Below, in pieces: positions 50,401-63,475 of a stretch of 64,000 nucleotides of DNA. A model generated the notes under the pieces. The model made no database searches. It was not told the DNA's origin and saw only the letters and a list, made by a program, of their open reading frames with translations. Within the stretch, counting starts at the first letter, position 1, and each line of letters begins with the position of its first letter. The position numbers and the translations under genes were made by a program. This stretch comes from Corynebacterium caspium DSM 44850 (GTDB lineage: Bacteria > Actinomycetota > Actinomycetes > Mycobacteriales > Mycobacteriaceae), in the NCBI RefSeq assembly GCF_030440555.1, contig NZ_CP047118.1, positions 992,001-1,056,000 of the forward strand. The letters run 5' to 3'.

Positions 50401-50430
50401 ACTATAAGACATAACCTGACTTGAAGTCAA
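50401..50430 (-). promoter_or_regulatory. rRNA operon promoter
   Basis: On the minus strand there is a -35 TTGACT (50425-50430), an 18-bp spacer and a -10 TATAGT (50401-50406). This is the best sigma-70-type promoter in the window and lies about 70 bases before the leader boxA. A second promoter farther upstream was not resolved. Confidence 0.75.
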
Positions 50431-50544
50431 ATCATGAAAAACTAGTAAAAAGAAACCCTAAAATTTTAGTCACCATCTAGCAGCCTTAGCTGCCGGTGTT
50501 GGCGACAGGGAATTAAGTTACACAGTATTCACAGATAAAGCAAA

Positions 50545-50586
50545 ACCCGCAGGTCACCACCTAAAAACAGGAAGCAACCAACGGGT
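50545..50586 (-). terminator. Probable terminator of tyrS
   Basis: On the minus strand ACCCG (50582-50586) can pair with CGGGT (50545-50549), followed by TTTGCTTTAT. An AGGT/ACCT helix lies inside the long loop. It sits about 15 bases after the tyrS stop. The stem is short, so confidence is moderate. Confidence 0.45.
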
Positions 50587-50600
50587 GAAAGCAAGAGGAC

Positions 50601-51869
50601 TTAGGCAGCGACTGCTTGTACTCCAGCGATATTTTTCTTTCCACGGCGCATTACTAACCAACTGCCATGAATGAAATCGGCCTCCGCAGGTTCCCAATCT
50701 TCAGCGGTTATACGCTGATTATTTACATAAACCCCACCTTCTTTGACCGAACGTCGGGCGGCCCCACGCGAATCCGCCAACCCGCAACCTACTAATAGAT
50801 CAACGATACTGCGCGGCGCTGACGGAGGCAGTTGATAAACCTGAGTTTCAGCCAAAGCAGAAGCTAAGGTCGAAGAATCAAGATCCGTTAGTTCAGCACG
50901 CCCAAATAATGCTTGGGATGCCAGTTCAACAGCTTCAGTAGCTGCTGCCCCATGCACCAATGTGGTCATTTCGCGCGCAAGAGTGCGCTGAGCTTCACGT
51001 TTATAAGCATTTTCTGCAACTTCCACCTCCAGACGCTGAAGTTCTTCCTGATTCAGGAAAGTAAACCAACGCAAATAGCGGATGACATCTGCATCGGAAG
51101 TATTAATGAAGTATTGGTACCACTTATATGGACTGGTCATCTCCGGATCCAGCCAGAGCGAACCGCCGCCAGTAGATTTTCCAAACTTCTTACCAGCAGA
51201 ATCCGTGACCAATGGCACTGTGAGTGCATGCACAGTTTCCCCGTTGACTCTCCGGTTCAGGTCTACGCCGGCAACTAGATTTCCCCATTGGTCACCGCCC
51301 CCAATTTGGAGAGTGCAATTGTACTTATTATGCAGCTGCACATAATCGTTGGCTTGAAGCAACATATAAGAGAATTCCGTATAAGAAATTCCGTCATTTT
51401 CCCAGCGCCGCTTCACAGTTTCTCGTGACAGCATGGTGTTTAAGGAAAAGTGCTTACCGATATCACGCAAGAAGGTAATAACAGACATTTCATTAGTCCA
51501 GTCTGCGTTATTTACCAATTGCGCAGCGTTTTCACCTTCAAAAGAGACAAAGCGCTGCAGTTGGCTGGTAATACGTTGGGCCCAATCCTGCACGGTATCC
51601 GGGGAATTCATGCTGCGCTCTCCTACTTCTCGAGGATCGCCAATCATGCCAGTAGCCCCACCGGCAAGTACCAACGGCTTATGTCCAGCTTGCTGGAAAC
51701 GAGCCAGCATCAAAAGCGGAACCAAATGGCCTGCATGCAGCGAAGGTCCAGTAGGATCAAAACCGCAATATAAAGTGATAGGCCCAGCTGCAGTAGCTTT
51801 TTTTAGAGCCTCTAAATCTGTGTGCTGATTTATCAGACCACGCCAGCTTAGTTCATCGATAATATTCAT
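50601..51869 (-). CDS. tyrS: Tyrosyl-tRNA synthetase
   Basis: A 422-residue class Ic synthetase that charges tRNA-Tyr. The HIGH-type motif is LHAGHLV (45-50 region) and the KMSKS-type motif is [10 protein letters not shown] near residue 229. A C-terminal S4 domain follows ('[21 protein letters not shown]'). The order Trm112-like - tyrS with a 37-bp gap and AGGGGA before the ATG suggests a shared transcript. It corresponds to Rv1689 at the end of the core block. Confidence 0.97.
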   Translation of the reverse strand: MNIIDELSWRGLINQHTDLEALKKATAAGPITLYCGFDPTGPSLHAGHLVPLLMLARFQQAGHKPLVLAGGATGMIGDPREVGERSMNSPDTVQDWAQRITSQLQRFVSFEGENAAQLVNNADWTNEMSVITFLRDIGKHFSLNTMLSRETVKRRWENDGISYTEFSYMLLQANDYVQLHNKYNCTLQIGGGDQWGNLVAGVDLNRRVNGETVHALTVPLVTDSAGKKFGKSTGGGSLWLDPEMTSPYKWYQYFINTSDADVIRYLRWFTFLNQEELQRLEVEVAENAYKREAQRTLAREMTTLVHGAAATEAVELASQALFGRAELTDLDSSTLASALAETQVYQLPPSAPRSIVDLLVGCGLADSRGAARRSVKEGGVYVNNQRITAEDWEPAEADFIHGSWLVMRRGKKNIAGVQAVAA

Positions 51870-51906
51870 ATATTCCCCTAGCTAAAAGTTCGGTGTGTAA
51901 TAAAGA

Positions 51907-52086
51907 TCAGTTCTGCGCAGGCCACTTAATGGCTTCGTCGATAAGAAGTACTGGAATACCATCTTCAATACGGTAAGCGATGCCGAGACGTTCGTTAATC
52001 AGCACCTGTTCTTTCTCGAGATAAGTCAACGGGCCTTTATCTTTAGGACAGGCCAAAACTGCTAGCAATTGGGGATCGAGAGTCAT
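51907..52086 (-). CDS. Trm112/UPF0434-like small protein
   Basis: 59 residues from the ATG at 52086 (MTLDPQLLAVLACPKDKGPL). It has the single CP-x-D/C-K start of a Trm112-type zinc-ribbon-like fold and the ending GIPVLLIDEAIKW. Only one cysteine of the usual set remains, so zinc binding is unlikely. Trm112-like proteins activate methyltransferases in eukaryotes; in bacteria the role is unclear. A longer frame opens at 52161 but crosses the argH terminator, so it is rejected. Confidence 0.8.
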   Translation of the reverse strand: MTLDPQLLAVLACPKDKGPLTYLEKEQVLINERLGIAYRIEDGIPVLLIDEAIKWPAQN

Positions 52087-52137
52087 GCTGGGCATTCTAC
52101 CCGGACCATCTAAATCACCCCCAATAGCATAAAAAAT

Positions 52138-52168
52138 CGGCTTCTTGGTGCCTAAAACCAAGAAGCCG
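52138..52168 (-). terminator. Terminator of the arginine cluster
   Basis: A 12-bp perfect stem (CGGCTTCTTGGT 52138-52149 with ACCAAGAAGCCG 52157-52168) has a 7-base loop, followed on the minus strand by ATTTTTTATG. It lies 12 bases after the argH stop. Confidence 0.93.
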
Positions 52169-52179
52169 TCAAAACTTAT

Positions 52180-53610
<1,431 letters not shown>

Positions 53611-54810
53611 TTATTTAGCCTCGCGGTCGCGTCGATTAGCGATCTTGGAGGAAAGCCCATGCAACTGCACAAAGCCCTTAGCTAAAGTCTGATCGAAGGT
53701 ATCGCCGGTATCGTAAGTAGCCAGGTTGAAATCGTAGAGAGAGTGGCTAGAACGACGGCCGTTAATAATTATCTGCCCAGCCTGAAGAACCAAGCGGATA
53801 TCACCAGTAACGTGCTCTTGAGTGGACTCAATGAAAGCATCCAAAGAACGCTTGAGCGGGCCAAACCAGAGGCCGTCATAAACTTCCTCAGACCACCGAG
53901 CGTCAATGAGGCGCTTATAACGCGCAAGCTCACGCTCAATAGTTACATCTTCCATCGCCTGGTGGGCAGCAATCAAAGTCATAGCTCCCGGAGCCTCGTA
54001 AATCTCCCGAGACTTAATTCCAACTAGACGGTCTTCAACCATATCTAGACGGCCAACTCCCTGGGCGCCTGCACGACGATTGAGCTCCTCGATTGCTTCC
54101 AACATGGATACCGGACGGCCATCAATAGCAACAGGCTTCCCAGCAGCAAAAGAAATCACCAGCTCATCAGGGGCATTACCCAAGCCAGGCTCTTCGGTAT
54201 ATGCATAAAGATCCTTGGTCGGGGCATTCCAGAGATCTTCAAGGAAGCCAGTTTCAACGGCCCGACCCCACACATTTTGATCAACCGAGAAAGGAGATTT
54301 AGTGGACTGTTCAATAGGCAGATTTATCTCTTCAGCAAAAGCAATTGCTTTATCTCGAGTCCAGGCGAAATCACGCGCCGGAGCAACAATTTCAAGTTCC
54401 GGAGCGGTATCCATGAACCCAACTTCAAACCGAACCTGGTCATTGCCCTTACCGGTGCAGCCATGAGCCACGTGGGTTCCGCCAAATTCCTTCGCAGCAG
54501 CTACCAAGTGCTTAACAATCAGAGGCCGAGAAATAGCAGAGACCAATGGATACTGCTTCATATATAGACCATTGGCCTTAATTGTGGGTAGGCAATACTC
54601 TTCTGCAAATTCATTACGGGCATCTACCACTACTGATTCCACAGCACCACAATCAAGAGCACGTTGGCGCACCGAATCCATGTCTTCCCCGCCCTGACCA
54701 AGATCTAGGGCCACAGCAATAACTTCCCCGCCCAGCTGCTTACCCAAATAAGGAATAGCTACTGAGGTATCCAAACCTCCGGAATAGGCCAAAACAATGC
54801 GGTTACCCAT
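53611..54810 (-). CDS. argG: Argininosuccinate synthase
   Basis: A 399-residue N-type ATP pyrophosphatase that joins citrulline and aspartate. The PP-loop [15 protein letters not shown] is near residue 8-22; further family blocks are '[14 protein letters not shown]' and '[16 protein letters not shown]'. An AAGGAG lies 9 bases before the ATG. The 70-bp gap after argR is AT-rich and could hold a second promoter of the cluster. Confidence 0.97.
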   Translation of the reverse strand: MGNRIVLAYSGGLDTSVAIPYLGKQLGGEVIAVALDLGQGGEDMDSVRQRALDCGAVESVVVDARNEFAEEYCLPTIKANGLYMKQYPLVSAISRPLIVKHLVAAAKEFGGTHVAHGCTGKGNDQVRFEVGFMDTAPELEIVAPARDFAWTRDKAIAFAEEINLPIEQSTKSPFSVDQNVWGRAVETGFLEDLWNAPTKDLYAYTEEPGLGNAPDELVISFAAGKPVAIDGRPVSMLEAIEELNRRAGAQGVGRLDMVEDRLVGIKSREIYEAPGAMTLIAAHQAMEDVTIERELARYKRLIDARWSEEVYDGLWFGPLKRSLDAFIESTQEHVTGDIRLVLQAGQIIINGRRSSHSLYDFNLATYDTGDTFDQTLAKGFVQLHGLSSKIANRRDREAK

Positions 54811-54880
54811 TTATAAACTCTCCTTATATAAAAACTATTTACTTTAATTCGTTAATACACCACAGCTGCTGCAGGCCATA

Positions 54881-55371
54881 CTACGCAGAAGTGGCCGGTC
54901 TTCCTACGAGAAGTTCCCCCAACTGCTGGCCAGTGAGCGGCTCTCTAGCTAACACAAAGATTGTATCGTCACCAGCTATAGATCCCACTACTTCACTCAT
55001 ACCCACACGATCAATAAAACTAGCCAAATACTGCGCAGCTCCCGGAGGAGTACGCAACACCGCGATATTGCCGGAATCATCTACAGAAACTACTAACTCA
55101 TCAAGCATCCGGCGCAATTTTTCGCGAGGGGCGGTTGGAATATCTGCAACACTAGCCTTTTCCGTGCTCACAGTATAGAAAGCGCGAACCCCCTCCATAC
55201 GGCGTTTCCGTGCACCTAATTCATCTAGGTCGCGTGACAAAGTAGCCTGAGTGATATCAAAGCCCTCGTCGAGAAGAAGTTCAGAAAGCTGTACCTGACT
55301 ATAGATACGAGTCTTTCCTAATAACTCCAGAATCTTCGCATGACGCGCAGTTCTGCTAGCAGATAATGACA

Positions 55372-55372
<1 letters not shown>
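54881..55372 (-). CDS. argR: Arginine repressor ArgR
   Basis: 163 residues from the ATG at 55372 ([18 protein letters not shown]), which overlaps the argF stop (TAATG) and has GGAG 6 bases upstream. The frame also opens 30 bases earlier, but that would be inside argF. The winged helix has '[29 protein letters not shown]', and the C-terminal domain has the hexamer/arginine-binding [11 protein letters not shown]. ArgR represses arg genes when arginine is plentiful; its likely operator is at argC. Confidence 0.95.
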
Positions 55373-56352
<980 letters not shown>

Positions 56353-57591
56353 TTAAGATGAAGCGGTTTCGGTAGTTTCGGTATCCGTCAACTGGTTTAA
56401 AATCGCAGCTAATCTAGTTAATCCGGTATCTAATTCTGCATCGCTAATAACTAGAGGTGGTACTAAACGAATTACGTCAGCAGCGGTGGCATTAATTATC
56501 AGTCCTTGAGAATAACCTAAAGCAACTGCTTCTTTAGCAAAATTATTATCCAGTTTTGCTGCTAGCATTAATCCACGCCCGCGCACAGTTTCAACTCCTG
56601 GCAAAGCTGCCACGAAGGCCGCCATTTTATGCCCTTTACGGGTTATTTCAGCTAAGGCAACGTCGTCGAGATAATCCAAAACTGTATTCGCCGCAGCACT
56701 TACTACTGGGTTACCACCAAAGGTGGTGCCATGATCTCCGGGTTCAAAAAGATCTGCAGCTGGCCCGGTTGCTAAACATGCTCCGATCGGAAGCCCTCCG
56801 CCTAAGCCTTTAGCCATAGTTACAATATCTGGCAGCAGTCCTGGAATATGCTGAAAAGCGAAAAACTTTCCAGTTCTGCCCACTCCGGTTTGTACCTCAT
56901 CTAGAATCATCAATATTTGGTACTTATCACAAAGCTCCCGTACCTCCTGCAAAAACCTGTCCGGGGCAGGAATAACGCCAGTTTCCCCTTGAATAGGTTC
57001 CAAAATAATAGCTGCAGTATTTGTGGGATCTAATTCCACCAGAGTGCGCAAATAAGCAGTATCGCCATAAGGGAAGAACTCCACCCCACCTGGCAAGGGC
57101 AAGAAAGGACGCTGTTTTTCAATTTGCCCAGTCATCGCTAATGCCCCCATAGTGCGCCCATGAAAGCCATTATTTGCAGCTAATATGCGCAGTTTTCCGG
57201 TTTTCCGCGCCAGCTTAAAAGCAGCCTCATTAGCTTCTGCCCCAGAATTACAAAAGAAAACTTTGGTATTAGAAGCCGAAGTATCTGTAGAAAACCGTCC
57301 TATAAGTTTCTTAGCTAATTCAATTACCGGAGCCGATGCAGCCAAATTAGAAATATGTCCCAAAGTAGATAACTGCTCAGTTACTGCTGCAATAAGTGCC
57401 GGGTGTGCATGCCCCAATGAATTAACTGCAATTCCTGCTAAAAAATCAATATAATCTTTGCTATTTGAGTCGTAAACAGTAGCCCCGACTCCCCTAGCAA
57501 GACTTAAAGCAGGAGTACCGTAATTATTCATCATTACCTGCGCCCATTCCTGATGAGGCTGCAATGGCTGCTCAATGTCTGGATTTAACAT
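56353..57591 (-). CDS. argD: Acetylornithine aminotransferase
   Basis: A 412-residue class III PLP aminotransferase that makes N-acetylornithine from N-acetylglutamate semialdehyde. The PLP lysine is in [14 protein letters not shown] (near 259). '[14 protein letters not shown]', '[13 protein letters not shown]' and '[14 protein letters not shown]' are family blocks. The ATG overlaps the argB stop by 7 bp. Confidence 0.96.
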   Translation of the reverse strand: MLNPDIEQPLQPHQEWAQVMMNNYGTPALSLARGVGATVYDSNSKDYIDFLAGIAVNSLGHAHPALIAAVTEQLSTLGHISNLAASAPVIELAKKLIGRFSTDTSASNTKVFFCNSGAEANEAAFKLARKTGKLRILAANNGFHGRTMGALAMTGQIEKQRPFLPLPGGVEFFPYGDTAYLRTLVELDPTNTAAIILEPIQGETGVIPAPDRFLQEVRELCDKYQILMILDEVQTGVGRTGKFFAFQHIPGLLPDIVTMAKGLGGGLPIGACLATGPAADLFEPGDHGTTFGGNPVVSAAANTVLDYLDDVALAEITRKGHKMAAFVAALPGVETVRGRGLMLAAKLDNNFAKEAVALGYSQGLIINATAADVIRLVPPLVISDAELDTGLTRLAAILNQLTDTETTETASS

Positions 57592-58538
57592 TCAGAATCA
57601 TCCTTCCGCATTACTGTTCCATCAGGATATTCTTTGCGGTCATATCCATCGGGAAGCACCATCGTGCCAATTCCACCCATGGTTAAAAGTTCTAAAACTA
57701 CAGAATGGGCAATTCGGCCATCAATAATATGAGCTGCCCGCACTCCAGAATTAACAGCTTTTAAGCAGGCCCGAACCTTCGGAATCATCCCTGTTTCTAA
57801 TCCCTCTAGAAGCTCTCCGAGAGCTGCGGCTTCAATCCGGGAAACTAAGGAATCTTCATCGGGCCAATTTTTATAGAGCCCAGAAACATTAGTCAACATA
57901 ACTAGACGCTCTGCACCCAAAGCTGTGGCTAATTCACCAGCCGCAATATCAGCATTTATATTATAAATATTGCCCTCTTCATCAGGAGCAATGGTGGAAA
58001 TAACCGGAATACGACCAGCTTCAATTAAATCCATAACGGCGCTCGGGTTAACATGCTTAATATTCCCAACCATCCCAATATCTTGCAACAGGCCATCAAC
58101 TTCCAGCAAATGCTTTTCTGCTAAAAATAGACCCGCATCCTCGCCAGATGATCCAACTGCATAAGGACCATGTTGATTAATTAGCCCGACAAGTTCTCTT
58201 CCCACTTGGCCAAAAAGCACCATACGGATTACATCGATAGTTTCTGGAGTGGTTACTCGATAACCATGTTTAAATTCCGATTTAACATTAAGTTTTTCCA
58301 ACATGGCATTAATTTGCGGACCACCGCCGTGAACTACCACTGGACGAGCTCCTACAGTGCGAAGCAATACCATATCAGCAGCAAAAGCAGCCTTTAGATT
58401 TTCGTCAATCATGGCATTTCCACCGTATTTAATGACCACAATTTTATCACGAAAAAACTGTAACCATGGTAAAGCTTCTGCAAGCACTTTTGCCCGATGC
58501 TCCAAAGTGAGCATTTTCATTACTTCATTCATGTTCAT
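57585..58538 (-). CDS. argB: Acetylglutamate kinase
   Basis: A 317-residue amino-acid kinase that phosphorylates N-acetylglutamate; it is the usual point of arginine feedback in cyclic pathways. Catalytic lysine is in [10 protein letters not shown] (K37), glycine loop [13 protein letters not shown], and '[30 protein letters not shown]' completes the site. The N-terminal helix ([20 protein letters not shown]) is the type present in arginine-sensitive hexameric enzymes. ATGs at 58538 and just inside are close alternatives. Confidence 0.96.
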   Translation of the reverse strand: MNMNEVMKMLTLEHRAKVLAEALPWLQFFRDKIVVIKYGGNAMIDENLKAAFAADMVLLRTVGARPVVVHGGGPQINAMLEKLNVKSEFKHGYRVTTPETIDVIRMVLFGQVGRELVGLINQHGPYAVGSSGEDAGLFLAEKHLLEVDGLLQDIGMVGNIKHVNPSAVMDLIEAGRIPVISTIAPDEEGNIYNINADIAAGELATALGAERLVMLTNVSGLYKNWPDEDSLVSRIEAAALGELLEGLETGMIPKVRACLKAVNSGVRAAHIIDGRIAHSVVLELLTMGGIGTMVLPDGYDRKEYPDGTVMRKDDSEC

Positions 58539-58559
58539 ACCTTAATTACTCAGATTATT

Positions 58560-59711
58560 TTAGGTGCTGTATGCAGAATTAATTTCCACATAAGCATGGG
58601 ATAAATCAGTGGTATAAACACTTGCTTCGCCGGGTTTTCCAGTACCAAGGTCTATAAGAACGTTAATATCTGGGCCACTTAGATCCACATCGCGAGCTCC
58701 CGGTACAGCAGCTGTATGTTCACAAACAAGGTGCCCATTAAAAGAGACTGAAATCTCTTGAGGATTTAATTCCACTGGAGCCATACCCACCGCGGCTAAA
58801 ACTCTGCCCCAATTAGGATCAGAGCCAAACATTGCGCATTTAAAAAGATTATCGCGCCCCACGATACGGGCTGCTACTAGGGCATCTGCTGGCGAATCAG
58901 CACCTTGAACTGTAATTTTTACCCGCTTAGTTACGCCCTCTGCATCAGCTTGCATTTGCTTAGCAATATCTGTGCAAGCTTCCAATACCGCGGCAGAAAA
59001 CTCTTCATAACCCGGAGAAATTCCAGAAGCTCCCGAAGATAATAGAATCACGGTGTCATTGGTAGAAGTTGAGCCGTCAATATCTAAAACATCAAAAGTG
59101 GCTGCGGTAGCTGCCCTTAAGGCTCTATCTAAATCAGTACTCGAGACTAGTGCATCCGTAGTTATGCAAACTAACATTGTGGCTAAGGAAGGGGCCATCA
59201 TGCCTGAGCCTTTTCCCATGGCGGCAAGAGTCCAACCTTGACCTTCAATAATAGTATTTTTAGATACCGTATCGGTTGTCATGATCGCTTGGGAAGCCGC
59301 TAAACCATTATCTCCCATATTTTGGACTAAGGATACTATTCCTGCAGAAACTTTATCCATAGGCATAAAGTCGCCGATAATACCAGTAGAACAAACCGCA
59401 ATTTCTGTTGGATTCACTCCTAAAGCCACACCCACCTGCTTCTGCATCGCGAGCGCATCTGCTTGCCCTTGGGTACCCGTACAAGCATTGGCATTACCAG
59501 AATTATAAATCACTCCACGGCATTGGCCACTGCCAATAACGGCTTTAGATACTAAAACAGGTGCCGCACAGACCTGGTTTCTAGTAAATACCGCGGCCGC
59601 AGCAAATGAGGGACCTTCATTTAAAACTAAAGCCATATCGGGTTTACCTGAGGCTTTAATTCCGGCTGTAGTAGCCGCTGCTTTAAACCCTAGTGGTTTA
59701 GTAATAGACAT
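58560..59711 (-). CDS. argJ: Bifunctional ornithine acetyltransferase / N-acetylglutamate synthase
   Basis: A 383-residue ArgJ that recycles the acetyl group from N-acetylornithine to glutamate. The autoproteolysis site is [17 protein letters not shown], with the nucleophile threonine at residue 178. Presence of ArgJ and absence of argE/argA in the cluster indicate the cyclic arginine pathway. Whether it also uses acetyl-CoA (bifunctional) is not decided by sequence. It lies 69 bp after argC. Confidence 0.96.
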   Translation of the reverse strand: MSITKPLGFKAAATTAGIKASGKPDMALVLNEGPSFAAAAVFTRNQVCAAPVLVSKAVIGSGQCRGVIYNSGNANACTGTQGQADALAMQKQVGVALGVNPTEIAVCSTGIIGDFMPMDKVSAGIVSLVQNMGDNGLAASQAIMTTDTVSKNTIIEGQGWTLAAMGKGSGMMAPSLATMLVCITTDALVSSTDLDRALRAATAATFDVLDIDGSTSTNDTVILLSSGASGISPGYEEFSAAVLEACTDIAKQMQADAEGVTKRVKITVQGADSPADALVAARIVGRDNLFKCAMFGSDPNWGRVLAAVGMAPVELNPQEISVSFNGHLVCEHTAAVPGARDVDLSGPDINVLIDLGTGKPGEASVYTTDLSHAYVEINSAYST

Positions 59712-59780
59712 GATATTTCCTCAAAGATGGGGGTGATATTTACGATAATAATTTAAGCAGTATTAAAGATTTCAAAAGTT

Positions 59781-60830
59781 TTATGGAGCTACGCCAGATA
59801 ATGGCAAACCGCTCGTTTCTGGCAAACCAAGCACTATATTCATACACTGCACTGCAGCTCCTGCAGTACCTTTGGTCAAATTATCGATAGCAGAAGTCAT
59901 CAGAAGTTTTCCAGCATTTTTATCAACTTCGATTTGTATTTGGCATAAATTTGAACCTAAAACATGCTGAGTTTGTGGCTGAATACCTTCAGGTAATAAT
60001 TGAATACAGGCCTCTGCACCATAAGCTTGAAAATATGCTTTTCGGGCTTCTACAGTAGTTAGCTCAGAATTAACTAAAGGCGCTGAAGCAACCGTCAGAA
60101 TACCTCGAGGCAAAGGCGCCAAAACTGGGGTAAAGCCAATTCTAAGTTCTTCATTTTCTACAAAAGCGCTAAGGTTTTGCTTAATTTCAGGCACATGGCG
60201 ATGTATTCCCGCAGTATTATAGGCCTTTAAGGAGCCCATAGTTTCAGCACCTAATAAGCTAACTGCGGCCTTTTTGCCAGCTCCAGAAATTCCAGTAATG
60301 GACGTAATAGTAATATCTGGAGTAATCAGGCCTGCTTGTAGTGCTGGGTATATAGCCAAAGTGGCTCCCGTCGGAAAACATCCCGGTACAGCAACTTGGC
60401 GAGTTGCTTTTAGTGCAGCCCGGTGCCCTGGCAGCTCCGGGATACCATAAGGCCAGGAACCAGCATATTCGCCGCCGTAGAATTCATCCCACGCTTTTGC
60501 ATCACGAAGGCGATAATCTGCTGCACAATCAATAATCACCGGGCCAGTGCCAACGGCTTTCGCAATGCGAGCAGAATGCCCATGCGGCAAAGCAAGAAAT
60601 ATCACATCGTGCTGGGCAAGAATATCTGGATCAGTTTTTTCAATTTTCTGATTAGCTAAAGCTGGAATATGTGGCAGTGCCTCTGCTCCAGTTAAGCCGG
60701 CAGAAGAATTTCCGGTGAGCACTCCGATGTGCATCTCTCCTTGTGCATAAAGAGGATGCTGCATAACTAAGCGGATAATCTCACCACCGGCATACCCAGT
60801 AGCACCAGCGATTGCAATAGAAATTGACAT
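59781..60830 (-). CDS. argC: N-acetyl-gamma-glutamyl-phosphate reductase
   Basis: 349 residues from the ATG at 60830 ([17 protein letters not shown]). The NADP loop GATGYAG is at 9-15, and the catalytic cysteine is in [14 protein letters not shown] (C151). '[14 protein letters not shown]' and '[11 protein letters not shown]' are family blocks. It reduces N-acetylglutamyl phosphate and is the first gene of the arginine cluster. The frame extends 30 bases upstream across the promoter, which is rejected: a -10 sits 7 bases before this ATG, so the message is probably leaderless. Confidence 0.96.
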   Translation of the reverse strand: MSISIAIAGATGYAGGEIIRLVMQHPLYAQGEMHIGVLTGNSSAGLTGAEALPHIPALANQKIEKTDPDILAQHDVIFLALPHGHSARIAKAVGTGPVIIDCAADYRLRDAKAWDEFYGGEYAGSWPYGIPELPGHRAALKATRQVAVPGCFPTGATLAIYPALQAGLITPDITITSITGISGAGKKAAVSLLGAETMGSLKAYNTAGIHRHVPEIKQNLSAFVENEELRIGFTPVLAPLPRGILTVASAPLVNSELTTVEARKAYFQAYGAEACIQLLPEGIQPQTQHVLGSNLCQIQIEVDKNAGKLLMTSAIDNLTKGTAGAAVQCMNIVLGLPETSGLPLSGVAP

Positions 60831-60866
60831 GCATAAGATAGTACATCTTATGCATATCAATGTAAA
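60829..60866 (-). promoter_or_regulatory. argC promoter with overlapping 27-bp inverted repeat (candidate ArgR operator)
   Basis: On the minus strand there is a -35 TTTACA (60861-60866), a 17-bp spacer and a -10 TACTAT (60838-60843), 7 bases before the argC ATG. A perfect inverted repeat with 11-bp arms (ATGCATAAGAT 60829-60839, ATCTTATGCAT 60845-60855, 5-base centre) covers the -10 and enters the start codon. A further TGCATAA-type half site lies just upstream (near 60865-60872). TGCAT/ATGCA elements resemble ARG boxes. Confidence 0.7.
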
Positions 60867-60891
60867 TTATGCAGAGTTTAAAGAACTACTA

Positions 60892-61845
60892 CTAGCTCAA
60901 TTCCTTCACTGCATCAATAACCAAATTCCAGAACTTCTCCCTATCCAGCTTTACCGCAACCTGTGTATGGCAGTCGGCAGGAGCTGGGGCACGGAAATCA
61001 GCAACGGTCATACCCAATGTTAATTCTCCGTGTAGCTCCACATTTAGCGGAACTTTCTGAGTGCTAACTACAGAAGGATCAATTAAATAAGCCAAGGTAC
61101 AAGGATCATGTACTGGCGGATCATCGAATCCTTGAGCATCTTTATAGGCCTGACGGAAGAATCCAAAGAGACCGACCATAAAATCTGCGATATTGAGATT
61201 GAGTTCTCGAAGTTGATTTTCTACGTCCTTAGTCGCCAAAGCTTGGTGGGTCAGATCCAAACCAACCATAGTTAGTGGCCATTTTTCATTAAAGACAATA
61301 TGGGCGGCTTCGGGGTCAACCATAATATTAAATTCGGCAGTAGCAGACCAGTTGCCTACATGGTATCCCCCACCCATGAGCACAACTTCTTTTACCCGTT
61401 CTGCAATGCGCGGTTCTTTGCGCACCGCCATAGCAATATTCGTGAGCGGTCCAGTCGGGACCAAAACGATGGTGCCGGGCTCATTATTCATAACTGTTTC
61501 AATAATATAATCAACAGCATGCATATTGGGCACCACATCTACCGCAGGCTCAGGCAGCTGGTAGCCGTGGATTTCCATCCCAGTATCCCCATGAATATCT
61601 GGAGCTACTTCAACTTCCCGAACTAAGGGACGAGAACAGCCTGCATATACCGGTATTTCAAGCTGATTGATAACTGTCAATACAGTTAGAGCGTTGCGGG
61701 TTACTTTTGGCAATGTTTGGTTGCCACCGATAGTAGTAATTCCGAGGAGCTCAATTTTTGGGTTGCCGGCAGCCAAAATAATGGCTACAGCATCATCGTG
61801 ACCAGGATCGCAATCAAGAATCACTTTAGTGGGAGTGGAAGACAT
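60892..61845 (-). CDS. uriH: Nucleoside hydrolase (uridine-type)
   Basis: A 317-residue inosine/uridine-preferring nucleoside hydrolase that splits ribonucleosides into base and ribose. The calcium-binding DCDPGHDDA is at about 10-18. Other blocks are 'IVLVPTGPLTNIAMA', 'VVLMGGGYHVGNWSATAEFNIMVDPEAAHIVF' and the active-site histidine in PPVHDPCTLAYLI. AAGGAG lies upstream of the ATG. It follows the MFS transporter gene by 76 bp, with a small AAGGCT/AGCCTT hairpin between. The pair resembles C. glutamicum uriT-uriH; nucleoside preference is inferred from that. Confidence 0.88.
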   Translation of the reverse strand: MSSTPTKVILDCDPGHDDAVAIILAAGNPKIELLGITTIGGNQTLPKVTRNALTVLTVINQLEIPVYAGCSRPLVREVEVAPDIHGDTGMEIHGYQLPEPAVDVVPNMHAVDYIIETVMNNEPGTIVLVPTGPLTNIAMAVRKEPRIAERVKEVVLMGGGYHVGNWSATAEFNIMVDPEAAHIVFNEKWPLTMVGLDLTHQALATKDVENQLRELNLNIADFMVGLFGFFRQAYKDAQGFDDPPVHDPCTLAYLIDPSVVSTQKVPLNVELHGELTLGMTVADFRAPAPADCHTQVAVKLDREKFWNLVIDAVKELS

Positions 61846-61921
61846 GTTTTTCTCCTTAAGAAGAGAAGTTAGTTGAGAACCGCCGTTTTTAAAGGCTTAA
61901 AAGCCTTAAGTACCTAAATAA

Positions 61922-63391
61922 TTAGAGGACTGCAGCTTCCTCACCTACAGCATCATCCAAACTTTCAGGCTTAGGAATCAAGAAGGAAGCAAAGAATGCC
62001 AGCATGAGAATTACGGCTCCAGTGCCAATAGCACTACGGAAACCAGCGGCGGGATCGGAATCAACAAATACAGTGAAAACGGCAAAGAGAATAGCGAAGC
62101 TGAGACCGGCACCTAGGTTAAAAGCAGCGGCATTCATACCTGGCAAGTATCCCGGGTTATCTGCCGGGGACAGCACAATACCCATGCCGTTTAGCATGAT
62201 GTTTGAGATACCTGCATATGCGATACCTACAAATAGCGAAATCAGCAGCAAAGTAATCTTATTGGAATTACCAACAACAAAAATTGCAATAAGTAGACCT
62301 ACCGCAGTTGCGATCAGCCCAACCTGGAGAATAATTTTATAACCAAATTTTCCAGCTAGGAGGCCAGCGATTGGGCCCATTACAAGCCCGGCTAAGGCAT
62401 AAGGAGTTAAAGTCCACCAAGATACTGCATCCGCGTGAATACCTGGTCCTACCTCCGCATTTTGTCCGAAATTCGGAATCAAACCATTCATGACCGCAAA
62501 AACGCCGGTCATTGTTAGCAAAGTAGTCAGCAAAAGTGCCCAGGTTCGTCGCTGCTTCAAATAATAAATTGAAACTAGTGGATGTCGAACTGTGGATTCA
62601 ACCTTCCAGAAAATTACGAAGGCCACTACTGCAACTACGATCAGTAACCCAACAAGCATCCAGTTAGCATTGGCAAGCTTGCCAGCTTCATTGAAAGCAG
62701 TAAGTGCTGCAGCCAAGGCAATGACGATTGGTACTACACCCTTCCAGTCCATTGGATAGGTTTCTTTAGCAGTGGTTTCTATAGTCCCAAAACGAACTGT
62801 GACCATGGCAGCTAAGGCAAAAGCTGCCATTACCCAAAATAAGGAACGGAAGCCCATATGACCTGCTAGCCAACCCCCGGCTAATGCATCCACCCCGCCG
62901 ATTCCTCCATTAACGGAGGTAATAATTCCCATCAATAAGCCATATTGTTTTTCGTTAGGAACTTGCTGACGCAACATAATCAGGCACATGGGAACTGTAG
63001 GTCCCGCTACCCCTTGGATTACCCGCCCAAAAAATAAAATAGTGACATTGGGAGCTAAGGCAGAAACAATACATCCAGCTAAGAGCACTATCATCATGCC
63101 CACCAGCACCTTGCGACGCCCAATTAAGTCTGCCCAACGGGGCAAAAATAAAGAGAAAAGTGCAGCAGCAGTAAAGAAAGCTGTTTGTGTTAAACCGATC
63201 TCTGCACTGGTTGCATTAAGTTCTTTCTCCATAACTACAAGCGCAGGAGATAGCATCGAGGCATTCAATTGGAATGCAAAAACAGCAGCTAATAGCGCCA
63301 AAACTAAAGCTACAACTGTGCCACCCGCAAGTTTTGGGGCTTCTTGCGCCGTATTCAGACGCTTTGCAGACGAGTTCATGGGCGATCCCAT
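61922..63391 (-). CDS. uriT: MFS transporter, probable nucleoside uptake
   Basis: A 489-residue major facilitator with 12-14 predicted membrane helices. The loop 2-3 motif is PRWADLIGRRKVLVGMM, and the central loop and TM8 region are typical of the drug-H+ antiporter-like group to which C. glutamicum UriT belongs. The assignment as a uridine permease rests on the adjacent nucleoside hydrolase, not on a substrate motif. Start options are TTG 63400, ATG 63391 and ATG 63379 (GGGA 6 bases before the last); 63391 is used as the outermost ATG. No regulator or ribokinase gene is beside it. Confidence 0.75.
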   Translation of the reverse strand: MGSPMNSSAKRLNTAQEAPKLAGGTVVALVLALLAAVFAFQLNASMLSPALVVMEKELNATSAEIGLTQTAFFTAAALFSLFLPRWADLIGRRKVLVGMMIVLLAGCIVSALAPNVTILFFGRVIQGVAGPTVPMCLIMLRQQVPNEKQYGLLMGIITSVNGGIGGVDALAGGWLAGHMGFRSLFWVMAAFALAAMVTVRFGTIETTAKETYPMDWKGVVPIVIALAAALTAFNEAGKLANANWMLVGLLIVVAVVAFVIFWKVESTVRHPLVSIYYLKQRRTWALLLTTLLTMTGVFAVMNGLIPNFGQNAEVGPGIHADAVSWWTLTPYALAGLVMGPIAGLLAGKFGYKIILQVGLIATAVGLLIAIFVVGNSNKITLLLISLFVGIAYAGISNIMLNGMGIVLSPADNPGYLPGMNAAAFNLGAGLSFAILFAVFTVFVDSDPAAGFRSAIGTGAVILMLAFFASFLIPKPESLDDAVGEEAAVL

Positions 63392-63475
63392 CTCTTTCAA
63401 ATAAGTATGTCTAAGTTTGTAGGGAACCGACCATAAACACTAATGCTCGAAACCCCATTGCAATTTCCTTTTAGA

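Noticed and set aside
52087..52161. Longer N-terminus for the Trm112-like protein
   Set aside because: The extension is translated from the argH terminator hairpin and is not family-like.
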